Under the pieces are notes generated by a model, which saw only the letters and a list, made by a program, of their open reading frames with translations, ran no database searches and was not told the DNA's origin. The translations under genes and the position numbers were made by a program. Below are positions 16,701-27,000 of a DNA stretch of 64,000 nt, one piece after another (position 1 is the stretch's first letter; each line of letters starts with the position of its first letter). Source of the DNA: Microseira sp041929235 (GTDB taxonomy: Bacteria; Cyanobacteriota; Cyanobacteriia; Cyanobacteriales; Aerosakkonemataceae); NCBI RefSeq assembly GCF_041929235.1, contig NZ_JBHFNP010000057.1, positions 1 to 64,000 on the forward strand, in the 5' to 3' direction.

Positions 16701-18011
16701 AGCAGAATTTTCTTGCAACCCTCGCAGCAATTTATCAATTTCAACAATTCCAAAAACCGCTCCTTGGGTATCTGTTTCTAACTCAATCTCTGCCCGCATA
16801 TCGCTACTATCAATTGCCAACCAACCTTCAGCAAGGCACAACCAAGAGCGATACTTGCTATCTGACAAAACAACAGCAGGAATTGATATTGCTTGCACTA
16901 AAGTTTCACGAAAGCTAAATTTTACCTCATCCCCAAGTACCGAATCCGTCTTTTTTAAAGTCAGGGCAATATCTGGTTCTGGGTGTGGGGGATTGGCAAT
17001 TGTCCCCGCCGATTCAAACTGAATTGATGTTAGCGTCCAAGGCGCATTTCTTCCTGATAGGCGTTGCAATTGTCCGGTAAGAAATTGCGGTTGAAAGCTT
17101 GCTTCTGCTGTCGTCCCGCCGCCGATAGTCATCCGAGTATTGAGAGACTGAGCGATCCAATCAATTTTCCGATCCTCCCGGAAAAACTGCACGATACAGT
17201 TAGTTCCCGGTTGAGATTCTACGTTATCGAGAAATGTATCTAAACGGCGATCGGCAGCAGGTAAGCGAAAGTTTTCCACCCGATCGGCGCAATTTTTAAC
17301 ATAAGTTCCCGCGTCTAAATTGCCAGAAAATTTTTGAGCTGCCAGCGTCCAAAATCGTTTTCCCAATAGATTTAAATTTGGCAATGAATTAGCAAGATCC
17401 TCGTCTTTTTGAACTCGGTCTTCTTCGGTTTGGGGGACGCGCAGGGTGACGGGTAAGCGTTGTTCTCCTAAATAAAAAGCGTCGGGAAGTATTCCTTGCA
17501 AGTACAAACCGGAGGGTTGTACTAACAGGGACGAAATTCCCTGGATATCGTTGGTTATCCACAATTCCCGGAGCGGCTGGTCTTTATTAATATCGTTATA
17601 AAAAATTAGCGGAACGGCTATATATCCTTGAATGACAAAATATAAATCGTCACTCGCAAAACCCAGCCCCAATTCTAGGGGTAATTGTTCTGAGTAATTC
17701 ACTTTCAAATTGTTCTGCTGCCAAATGCGATCGCCTACCAGTTGAATTTCTACCCGCGCCTTTACGGGAACGCTGCACCTGAGATACCATTCCACCGCAG
17801 ACTTGCTACTGCCGTCTTTTGGTCGATAGCGCAAAGGCTGCAATTCAAATGTCTTGCCGTCCAAACGTTCGATGGTAATGTCGGCGCGACCAAAAGCAGT
17901 ACCGTACAGCGGTAACCGCACTCGAATTTTGATTTGTTGAGGTAAGCGTGGATTGTTAGTCATAATTGCTAATGGCTGGCTCATTGGTAATAGTTGGCTC
18001 GACTTACTCAC
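10767..18011 (-). CDS. Giant protein with DUF4114-like and OmpA-like domains (second gene of the giant pair)
   Basis: The protein has 2414 residues and is uninterrupted. It is mostly beta-rich and without a recognised family up to about residue 1130. The stretch WEDREGAGDRDFNDLVVEI near residue 1250 matches the Asp-rich motif of DUF4114. Residues about 1480-1600 are an OmpA-like peptidoglycan-binding domain (IEGHSDNQGTPDIKQKVSEQ; VSEQRAASVRDWLI; GRSQNRRVEIIIY). About 800 uncharacterised residues follow. There is no signal peptide or membrane helix. The GTG start at 18011 overlaps the TGA of the upstream giant gene, so translation is coupled; an ATG ten codons in is an alternative. The domains suggest work at the cell wall. 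How it would be exported is unknown. No enzyme motif was seen. Confidence 0.85.
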   Translation of the reverse strand: MSKSSQLLPMSQPLAIMTNNPRLPQQIKIRVRLPLYGTAFGRADITIERLDGKTFELQPLRYRPKDGSSKSAVEWYLRCSVPVKARVEIQLVGDRIWQQNNLKVNYSEQLPLELGLGFASDDLYFVIQGYIAVPLIFYNDINKDQPLRELWITNDIQGISSLLVQPSGLYLQGILPDAFYLGEQRLPVTLRVPQTEEDRVQKDEDLANSLPNLNLLGKRFWTLAAQKFSGNLDAGTYVKNCADRVENFRLPAADRRLDTFLDNVESQPGTNCIVQFFREDRKIDWIAQSLNTRMTIGGGTTAEASFQPQFLTGQLQRLSGRNAPWTLTSIQFESAGTIANPPHPEPDIALTLKKTDSVLGDEVKFSFRETLVQAISIPAVVLSDSKYRSWLCLAEGWLAIDSSDMRAEIELETDTQGAVFGIVEIDKLLRGLQENSARNTADITATAVQVATLQKSRVAVKLSNEGGIEQLSLEFYNPMTTAIAPNVWFQAQPTDPAKKIESHPRFIPSLTAGTATTEMNLESILKQRLVSAVFVSSNVVKPSPQGLPVVARISWKKPAFQFQFRHGAVPDNPDATKLQQLLLWNRPVGYPIVQSFPLSPVKDESAFLDTSRGLIPYQPQTETWIEIQFPERGLPRCLPKSPDLIDAAPWQIVTQLLTSRYFLPTLPGVELNLNRQPMEWIYRHSVPVLDEAYAEVSESESEALTNAGNVEGRDFTRVVGTEAFTLVPAEKSPKAWGWLHKTTTNKEGAIEISIIGDDATRLAQLKGSDPHFEFTLKNQPNPITFSRNIETSGGLTIPLQTNISTSSTTSLPEFQIDVASNTNEPARYRIFHNGQPLIAEFLNAQNQGVVTLDGEGLVQAEAMGDYSTYRGLDFAENRRLTKSFALLPTLHLEVIGVPLGEFSRTEDLYRQSWMLHDGNGGWAKLAGFPLYPLCMRKIAENKGKFNIIIEAIWLNATPLQNRPISGIGVMTLNFTGSESNWNLQVTGDIDWQFTAPEEEASDSPRLARLQAKLKPNQIGTSEAFELEDLQLAIAHPVGLISLTSLSNASCAIAEGILQFEVPQTTQASFQFRIGATEINADQPLQPLDNYSFRWQDPTSDSDRILLQEALRLPGVAEQTIETIISLVKREADYLNEFGLFKVDDPQGRIGTLTPDNPKYAAAALSERRLAVFPANTQQLKVELPAAQLMGMYLIQNSTTSDFLRRNPENKLGKEPLAFFSFVAANPDKLSHLKTELTEQVARLSWEDREGAGDRDFNDLVVEIKFKLTNLVWDLELESRAKEPCWSLDIRRGQDLLVSLLLKQHRIGASKFIFATDANQNLLSLGENSWFERLEPDSGLLGIEFHISPPGLPMLKTMMADLQLRLTDKSDRATRLVLRLKLNLSHPRPAKQYEIEAAGQITLINAIRFQGCQHVARFYFDQADISESAAFKILSGEGPKETVLIGGIAHHQLKFNDGKTFDWQSPQIARFTTLEQFAKTFLGKTMVRPPEIVGFDSNQAQIETEKQIQTLNRVLQMLKQNPDDTADIEGHSDNQGTPDIKQKVSEQRAASVRDWLIRNNIDASRLTAKGWSDSRPRGDNSTPSGRSQNRRVEIIIYTTTLPDLPSDKKSNLLIESGAVFEIREETYPTPKIVPPTADIENKFIRLFLRSRELQQLEAQPAHIVRLPLAACSQRDRDLTLWPQIQLQPTPPDLIYRTFGIQKQIKPPISSFNLQTKAFEIFYRTTQAQWLASAYLREAISDRETVELKPAFLEAGRITLRLPEQLGDLEWLRNRNSSQLKAATLVTPYNLDQDDVPVFDEPTLFEYPLTIEEVTNTEIAATVDVQLIVFSHNRLQRIARDRLKPDEDILQWANNILRGKRRNDGAVVLKNFEEIILIPRALEAWREELNNIPNWELDRPSDRASAYGEEIDPRCRLPQIKPKPFAIKANPNLGLLLFDATPADPENPQLKSVAATRFRLAPTGDFSTEFAGKLRHARIAKIESKELFNCTKWEQVSFEQCQLRSHGEPLYPQVNPRPIVNRPYPIEGLAKLEDGDATATTLLPPLIDVVAWSSRPGEMMRSLWYFNSLSSPSGANNQQLYQLAGSAGVSVSLRQPRAVAGLDESVSVSVETSYPLFNYQFYYARLLLTQILGNTPALQSGEIYPVLATKNDFYLFNTGNFSQAASSPALVYYNENQQKEPEPMELYLLADAAFKPKDFAPGDPQKITAKTVLLAVKPGATIPDLPDAQNSEVELLIADLTAPSQTSKSWNQLSEKIYHMQVPGLSDWATRYINAPNAPTTANIVLVKYEFKQEENIWKPQSPKVVGCIAFLDRGNAIVAPKLGLALLALPKNKLKEQVVLSGYGRLNDDNFSPIKPLSATDNGIDWARTAWLHALERMDLEIAFIAVEQQPPYLYDYDPVLYGSGGELIPKMKDG

Positions 18012-21000
18012 GGTGTTTGAACGATAGGCGACCAGACGCCATCGCGGGCAACAGAAAGATAAATTAAACTGCGAATTTTTTCAGGTTGATTGGAGTATTG
18101 ACGCAGTAGATGTAAAACCTTTTCGCACTGAGAATCGTTCAGGTGCAATTTGAATTCAAGGTAAAGTTCTCCTAATTCAAGCCTGCTAGCATTAGCGTTG
18201 TCACCTGCTTGCAAAACTGACAAGTTCAATTCGCTATTGCCATCGAATGTAGCACCAATTAGTTGCGCTTTAGCTTTCCAACTTAACCGCTCCGGTGTCA
18301 TGCCTTTTATTAATGGCGGGACAATTTCCGCCAAGGGTAGCAAAACGGGATCGGAGAAACTTTCGTCGGGATTTTCTTGGATGTAAAGCTGATAGTTGAG
18401 GTAAGCATCGGGCAAACTGCCATAACGGATAAATTCACCTTTTCTTACCTCAAACATTTCTTCCGCATTCACCCATAACGGACTAATTTCATCTCGTAGG
18501 TGAAAGCGGGGATGAATTAAGCGCAAGGTGAGTTTTAAAGTGCTATCTTCAGGGTTGAAAATGGCATCGCGACACGCTACCGTTCGGGGTCGTTGGCGAA
18601 TTTTATCGTACAGTGGCGCAGTGAAACTTGTTGTTTTCACCTCACTGCAAACTCGACCCGCCGTGCTATAAGCGGCTACCCTATATTCGTAATAAGCGGG
18701 TAAATCTGGGAATACGTAGCGATCTGCACCGTAAATTCCTGCTTGCGTGCCTTCGATCGGTTTGAGTGCCAGGGTATTCCACTCTCCCCGTTCGTTTTTT
18801 AGCACGAAAGGCCCCGGTTTAATTTGTTCAAAGCCAGCGGTATTGAGCCAGTTTTGATAAAGTTGCCATTGAATTTCGGCGGCGTTATACAAATTTGCAA
18901 TCTTGTTGCGCTCGTCGGGATTAATGCGACGCTGTAATAGTACGGTTTGACCGGAATATTGGCCGCTAACGGCATTTACCGCCGATGCAGCAGCCGCAAA
19001 TGCAGCCGGATGGGCGAAAACGAGACTTTGAATTCCTCCTGGTAGGGGTGTGGCAATAATATTGTGAGGAACCAGGGGAAGCGATCGCTCTACAGGAATA
19101 TGTTTGAGGTGGCTGTAGGGAATCTTTTGCACATTAGTACTTAACTGCGGCGGTTGCAATCGACTCCACAGCGTATCGTAGCGGCGAATTATTCTCAGCG
19201 CGATCGCATACTGGTGCGCCCAAAGATCGGGGATGGGTAAATCGCATTCGATCAGTCCTTCGGCGTTGATCGGCAAGGTGATTTGTGCGGGGCGCGATCG
19301 CTCTGTCCTCTCAGCATCAGCTGCATTGTATTGGTAAATTACAACACTACCTGGTACGAACTGGCGATTGAGTCGATATTGAATGTTTCTCAACCAAGTT
19401 TCCAGCAGTTCTTTGCTAGTAAAATCTAATTGTTTGAGGTCTAGCGGTTGATCGGATTTCTCGTCTTCTCTACCCTGTAACCTCACGCCCAAAGGTGCTT
19501 TGAGATAAAGATAAGGTAGCGTCCCGTTTGTTTCCTCGTCAAACTTCAACGGTTCGGCATAAAATACTCGCAGAACGTTTAAGAAAGTCTTACCATCTTC
19601 AGCCAGGAACAAAGCAAAGCTAATCGGGTAATCGCTAATTGTATCTTTTAGTTCCTGCCGTAAAATCTTTGTCAAATAGTGGGAATCAAGCGGGCGTCCT
19701 TCTCTGTCTTCAAAGTGACATTCGCAGCTTAAACCCAAAGCTTCTAACGCCCACCAACCGAATGGATCGGTTTTTTCATCAAGGGTTTTGACTAATTTTT
19801 CCAGTCGCTCTTTTACGGTTCCTCCTTCTTGCGAAACCGCCGTCGAACTTCGATCTTCCAAGGGATAATGGAATTTGAGAATGTAGCGGATGTCTAGTTG
19901 TTTTTGAGCGAGAATTTGCTTAATTTTGTCTAGCACCTCGACGATTGCAGTTAATAACCAAACTGGGCCAGATTCAGTGGATTTACGTTGCAGCGGTTCG
20001 GCATGGATCTGACTGCGACTTTCAGGCTTTTTCCACAATAAATCCGGCTCAATTTCTTTAACATTCCAATCGGTAACAATTTGACCTTGACTGACTCGCC
20101 CCTGAACTTCAATCGTACTTGGCGTAGATTTATACATAATTTCTGGCACAACCCGGATGGTTAATTCTGGTCTGGCAAGGATTTTGGCTTCATCTGCGTA
20201 GCGCACGTAATCCAATGGGGAATATTCGTCACTGCGGTGAATGCGATAGTTTGCCACCGGGTTAAAGCTGAAGTTGGTGTCACCGCGACCAGAACGATCG
20301 TGTCGCCAAGTTAACAGCAACTGCGCGGCTGTTTCGGTGTAACTAACTTGACCTTGAACAAAGTGAGGTGCTAAGTAAGTTATTACTGGCAGATGGGGGG
20401 GAAGTTTTTCAATCGCGTTGACAGGATTACCACGACTAAAGTAATGAATTTTGACGTCATCGCTTTGATTAGTTTGTGCCGCAAAAGGCAATTGAATTGC
20501 GTGACGACAGCGGAATAGTTGAGAACGTTGTTCGATACGTTCCCCTTGTTTTTGTTCGCGACCAATATAAAATTCAATTGCCATTCCTGGCGGAATTTCT
20601 CCCACTTGTTGCCACAATTTTTCTTCGCTAAATAGGAGGTGATAACCGAGTTGCACAGCTTGATTATTTTGTTCGTGCTGTGTAGAAATTGAAAGCGTTT
20701 CCCATCCTCGATCTGGATTGAGTTGGGAGAGGTTTAGGCGTTGCAATTCTTCCCAAGTCAGCGTGCGATCGCTCTCCGATTCGGCGTAGCTGATAGCGAT
20801 CGAATTCTCTTCATCTTGACCGACTTTTTTTGTCAACCATTTCGTTTTCATCTCTGGACTTTGTTCAAATCCGTAAAGTCCAACTGTAGAAGCAGGAATC
20901 AAACGATAAAGCAATTGCAACTGGGTAATAATTTGCCTGGGTTCCTCGCCTGCTAAATCCGAGAAAGCAACAGCAACCTCAAAATTTCCTTGGGTGTAAT

Positions 21001-24000
21001 TGTTATTATTAGCAAATTGCAATTGATGCAACGCCAGCGACTGACTAGGAGGTTGTAACGGTTTGATTGTCCGGCGAACCACATTAATAATGCAACTTGC
21101 CAGCAAGCGATCGTCCAAGGTTTGAGCGACAACTTTGTATTGTACGAGGTCGCCGTCTTCAATACTGCCCTCTCCATCTTGCACGAGATCGTCCACAAAT
21201 TGAAATTGGGGTCGTAATACTTCTGATTCTGCCACCAAGACTGAGGGATGCAGATCGGGGAAAATTCGTGTTTCGTTAGGCTTTTGCAGAACAGTCCGCG
21301 TGACTACAAAACGGTCTAACTCTTCGTAAACTTTTCCTATTTCTTGAATTTCGCGATTCTCAATACTTTCTGTGTTCTCGTCTTCTCGTTTGAAATTCCA
21401 AGTCAGACAAATTTGCGATTTTCGTTGAAAATGCGTCCCTGCAATTAAATCGTATTTTGGCTTTTTATCGCCTACCGGAGACTCTAACTTAGTTTCCTGA
21501 CCATCAACTTTGAAGCTTACCAGGTCGAGCAATTTTGGTACGGGGTCTTCATCTGGCAATAATGCCTTGTTGTCCTCAAAAACGAGTACAAGATTCAGGT
21601 GAGGTGCAAGGGTATAAGACGCTGCATTTTGCTGCGGATTGGCTTGAGTATCTTTCACCAAAGAAACTAACTCGCCGATCAATAAACCGGGCGAAAGTCC
21701 TTCTGAATCGCCCACCTCATTAGACAAAGGTGCGTCTGGTTCGCAAGCGGCGGCGAGTTTGCGATCGTAGCTATCTTCGCGATCGTCTGGTTTAAAATAA
21801 GGCGAATATTGGCCTTCCGGTGCAATTCCTGCTGTCTCGTCATCTGCGTTGGCTGCTACTGGATTTTGGGTGCGCGGATCGACAGTTTCTGTGACATTTT
21901 CAGCCTGGAAGTTAGAGAAGGCAGTTTGAGTTTGAGAAGGTTCTGTCAGGGCAAATAATAAGTCACCGACGGTGAGGTTGCGAACTTCGGCGGAATTATC
22001 GCTAACAACAGAAGGATCGCGATTAGCGAGTACTTCGTCGCGAATCATGACCACTCGATTAAGGTTTTCTTCCCACTCTAGCAGCGAATTTGTGCTATCG
22101 CGATCGCTCGCCAGCCCAGAACCCAAAAATCCCCGGAATGCTGTTGTTTGTTGCAAATTTACTTGGAAGCGAGGCGCATTGCTAATTTTGTAAACGTGAT
22201 ACCGCTTTGCATCTAACCAAATGCTGTAGTAATTTTGGCGATCGCTGTCATAAATTCGCCAGTGATTCCTAACTTTAGCAACAGATATATGCTCGGAAAG
22301 TTTGTCAGTATCCACAAACTGAGTGCGTAATAGCGGCGCAATTTTATTTTCCTTTAACCCTGTTTCTATGCTGCCGTCATCAACCACATCAAATAGCTTT
22401 TGAACTCGCGGATATTCTCGACCGGGTTCGGGCAATCCTGGTTTGGGAAACAGCAGGACACGAATCTGATTTTGCACGCGACGAAACCGATAATTCCATA
22501 TCTGGGGTGCCGCGACTTTCAATTCAGTTTCTCGCAATGCAAACGCAGCCATTGGGGCGCGAAAAGCAGATTTCGCAGCAATTGGACGCGGCAGCATTTG
22601 GTGCAGTTGTTGCTCGACAACAGCCACCTTATCGTCTTGATAGCGGAAGGGAACATTACCAGAAAGCCAGTAACCCGCCACAGAAATTGCGACTTTAGCA
22701 TCGCCCTTGAAACCAATATCAGCCCCTTCCATTGCCGCAACTAAGATTGCCGAAATCGAAACTTTGAGCGAGGTGCGGAAGCTAATTTTTAGTCGGATTC
22801 GGATGCCTAAAATTTTCTTAGAAAACTCGCAGTAAGCTGCTGCTCGCACTTCCACCGTTGCAGCCACTCGCACTTCACCCAACAAGTAAGGGCGGAAGCT
22901 AGGAGTTAAAGCCCCGACAAACGAACAGCGGAAATAACCTTCGCCGTAAACGCTGAGGGATGCGCCAGCTTTACCAAAACGGGTACTAAATTCAATCTTG
23001 GCTTGAGCATTAAGAACTACATTAATGGCAAAGTTTAAGCCAAAACTAATCAAACCCCGGTAAATACCAAACCGATAACCAGAGGAGAGCGTTCCCTTGA
23101 GTATGGAACCGTATTGATAAGTGATTTTTGTTTCCCAAGGCCAGCCGACTTCTAACAAAAAGCCATTGCGATCGCCCAAAAACATTAACGTGGTACTAAC
23201 CTGTTTCAAAACATCCGCCAACAGTTTGGGTGCATTGTCACTCAGTTTGGGATCTTTAATCGTGCGGAACAGTCCGTACACTTGTTCCGCACGCGGCGAA
23301 ATTGCCAGCGCCCCTCTACCTGCTGGGTTGCGAATAAATTGTTCTTGTCCGGTTTGCTGGGGCGAACAAAATAGCCAAAGATTTACCGCTGCAACGATAT
23401 CTAAATCTTGATCGATTGCCAGTAGAATACTGCCCACTAAAGGATGCTCTTTATCGGGGGGCAATTTCCCATAACTAATTACACCTTTGCCAACCAACAT
23501 CCAATTAATCGGTTGGGAAGCATTCGCTGGAGGATTAGCAACCCATGAAGGTAACAATTTTGGCTCGGGGAGTCCGCGAGGATTGTCTACAAAAGCAATA
23601 ATGCGTTGCGGCAGTGGCAAATCTTTATTTTGGAGTCCGTTTAATGCTTGGTTAATACCCAACCCCAGTCCCAATCCTCGCAAGAAGAAACCTGCAAACA
23701 ATGCCACTTCTAATTCTGTCTCGAAATAAACTGCGATCGCAGCCACAACTTCGCCGCTGAGGGTTTTCGCTTGCGTCAGTTTCAATAACCCAGTTAATTG
23801 AGGCAGTGCCTCTGTTTTAATTGTTACTGCCCCCCCAAAACCAGTTTCTTTTTCATCATCAATCCAGTCCATTTGACCGTGCATTTCAAAGCCGCCCGCA
23901 ACGCTAAAACCAGCACCGATGCGACGCACTGTGAATTCGGGTGCTTGGTTGGCGCGTGGCATGAGGGTAATGCCACCAAAAGATAGTTGCGCGTCAACAC

Positions 24001-27000
24001 CGGGCAAGCGTTCGATGGCAATATCGCCTAACAGTTCAAATCCTTTTTCTTTCAGAATTTTAATACCGCGCAAGTCAATCTTAAAGATTTTGGCAAATTC
24101 AAATTGTTTCGACGGGAATTGTACGGTCAAGTCTTCTACCCCCATTTCAACCGGGTTCAAGGATTCAAATTCGACGGTAACGCCCTTAAATAATTCTGCC
24201 AACTCGCCCATTTCGGCGGCAGATTTCCCTTTTGCTGGCTCGAATTTCACCCGCCCCGACATTGCACCGCTACTGTTCCAATCGCCGTTTTGATATTTGG
24301 TTTCTAAATGCAACAAGGTAATTTGGAAGGTAGCAAATAAGGCATCGACGTGAAATTCAGACAAACCCGTAATATCGAGCGTACCTGCAACGGCTAGAGA
24401 TGCACTGGTTTTGTCTTGGGAAATAGCCAGAGAAAATGTGGCGATCGCATCGTCAAAATAACTCAGTTGGGCAACAGCTTGCAAGCTGCCATAAACCAGC
24501 TTGCTTTGGCGAAATTCGATTTCACCAATTTTCGATTCTTGAGATTCCTCCCTCTTTGTTTCAATTCCTTTAATTGCCAGCGGTTTTTGGAAACCCGTAA
24601 TTTTTGGTTCGCCCAGCCAAACACTTTCTACTCGCACTGCACCCTTGAGGTCAAATCCATCCGTTCCTAACGAGAATTTTTCCATTTCAAAGGTAAAGCA
24701 ACCTGCTTCAGACTTGCCAATATCCTGAGTTTTGGAACCAGGAATGCGTAAGGCGATTTTATTAGGTGTTTTTTGTTGCGATTTATCTGTAACCCACTTG
24801 ATTTTTGGGCTGCGGGGATCAGTGTAAAAATCAAAGATGCTTCCTTGGGGAATGTAGAGCGAAACTAAATTGGCAAAACTAGAAACATTATCCTCTAAGA
24901 CTTGAATTTCAATTTTATCATCCGCCCTGAAAGCACCCGCTTGAATATCTAAATAGTTTTCTGGATCTTGCTCAGATACACTCGCAGAAAAACCAAATTT
25001 ACCCGTCGCTTGGAAAATGGGCTGAAGGGTAGAGTCCTTAACCCCATTAACTTGCAAGATTAGCGATACCAACAATCGCCAGTAATCTTCCTCTTGTACC
25101 AACTCAATCGGTTTTTGAGCCGGTTTAAAAGTCACCTGAGTTGGCAATATTGCACCTAAAACATCCCCAGCAAATGCCTGTAACTTGCGCTTAACATTAA
25201 CGGTTGTTTCCGTCAGCGCTGCCAGCAAATCTTTATGGATGGTGGGATAAATTCCCGTCTTCCAAATAAACAAGTCAGAAACGGTCGGTAGATTATCTAG
25301 CGCCCCCGATGCAGACGTAAGTTTTAACAGCCAATTAAATGGCTCGAAACCAACATCTGTGGAGCCAACAACGGCATCATTTGAAAAAAGATTATTGATA
25401 ATCTTTTGGTCTTCTTCTGCCCAAGAAAAGAGGTCAAGGTACAAAGCCACCTTTGCTCCCGCTTGGGGAAATGACACCGACAAACCCTCGAAAGCATCCA
25501 GGGTAAGTTTAGGCAATCCCAATTCCAAACGTACTAAAGACGAACCTAAATCGATGGCAATTTTATCTGCTGCTTCTGTTTCCAGTCGCCAGCTCAATGC
25601 TTGCTCAACCAATTCTAAGGTTAAATTCGCTTTAATAGCATTGGTAAAAGTAATAGGCAAAACATTTTGGAATACTTTTAGTACCGAAGCTAACTCAAAT
25701 TTGAGCTGTCTTTCCTCGATGCTAAAGTTAAAAAAGTCTGCGCGATCGCTTTGGGGAGTTCCAGCCGCCGCAAAAACCCATTTCAGCGAACTTCTAAAAA
25801 ATGGCGCTTTAATTTCTGTTTGAAGATAAACTTGCCGTTGGGAATTCCAGTTTAACTTTGCTTCTACCTGCAATAAATTAGCAACCCCATCCTGCATCGC
25901 TGAAATATCCAGTTCCCAAGAAGTTTCCGGCGGCAGTTCAGCATCGTCGCTGATGTCGTAAATATCAAAATATTGCTGTTCGCTATTCGATGTATCCCAA
26001 ACTTTAGTCTTGCCGTTTGGGTTCTGGTTCAGTTTGAATTTGAAGTCAATTGGCGCTCTTTTGATCGGCAATTTGATCCCAATTTCATTCTCTGTTTTTA
26101 TCGTCAGAATAACAGCAGTAATTTTGAGAGTTTCTGGGATAATTTCATTTCCGGGAGCATCTTCATCTTCTTCTGCCAATGCCAAAACGCTAAACTTGAG
26201 CCGCTCTCCCGATACAGGCGGAGAACTCAATCGAATCGCCCGTTTAATTGCCGTCACGCTCTTAGGAATTGGCGGCGTCATCCGGGTAGCATCGAATTGG
26301 AAACTGTGACGTCCTGGCGCTAATTCCAACTTGCGATTTTGCGGCTGTGCAAATACATCCGCTGGGCATAATTGGTATCCGTGAGGATTGCTTCCTTCTA
26401 CCCATAAAGGCCATCGACAAAGATTTTCTAGTACCTGTCCAAATTCGGAACCGTGGCGTTGAATGCCTTCAGTAATTAACTCGCGGATTAAGCTTTCTTC
26501 CTCGCTGTTTGTCCATGAGGTGGGCGATGAATTATTAGTCACTGCACGGGTGCAAACATGACGCAATTTTTCCCCAACAATTCCCTTATCAACTATCTCT
26601 TGGGGAAAGCGCAAATACCAGTAAAAAACAATTGCGATCGCTTGTTCCGAGGTAAAAACATCCCCCAGGAGGGCGCGGCGCGTACCGATATCTGGTAAGA
26701 AACCTTTGGGAAATGGAGTTGCCAGCAAATCCCGCCACCTGACGCGAGTCATATCCCAAATTGCCTGCCGATGTCCTGCAATCGTTCGGTTTGCCATCAC
26801 AAACCGATAAAACCAGTGCCAAGTTGCGAAATCCTCGCTGATATCCTCATCCGTTTCTGTTACCGTTTCATCGTCGGATGCTAGTGTTTCTAGTGCTGGC
26901 AAGGCAGTATAGTTTCGCTGCTCTTTATTGTAGAGAGCAACGCCATTTGCTTCGCCTTTGTTGTCTTCCCAATCTTTATCGGCGCGAATGCCAAAAAATT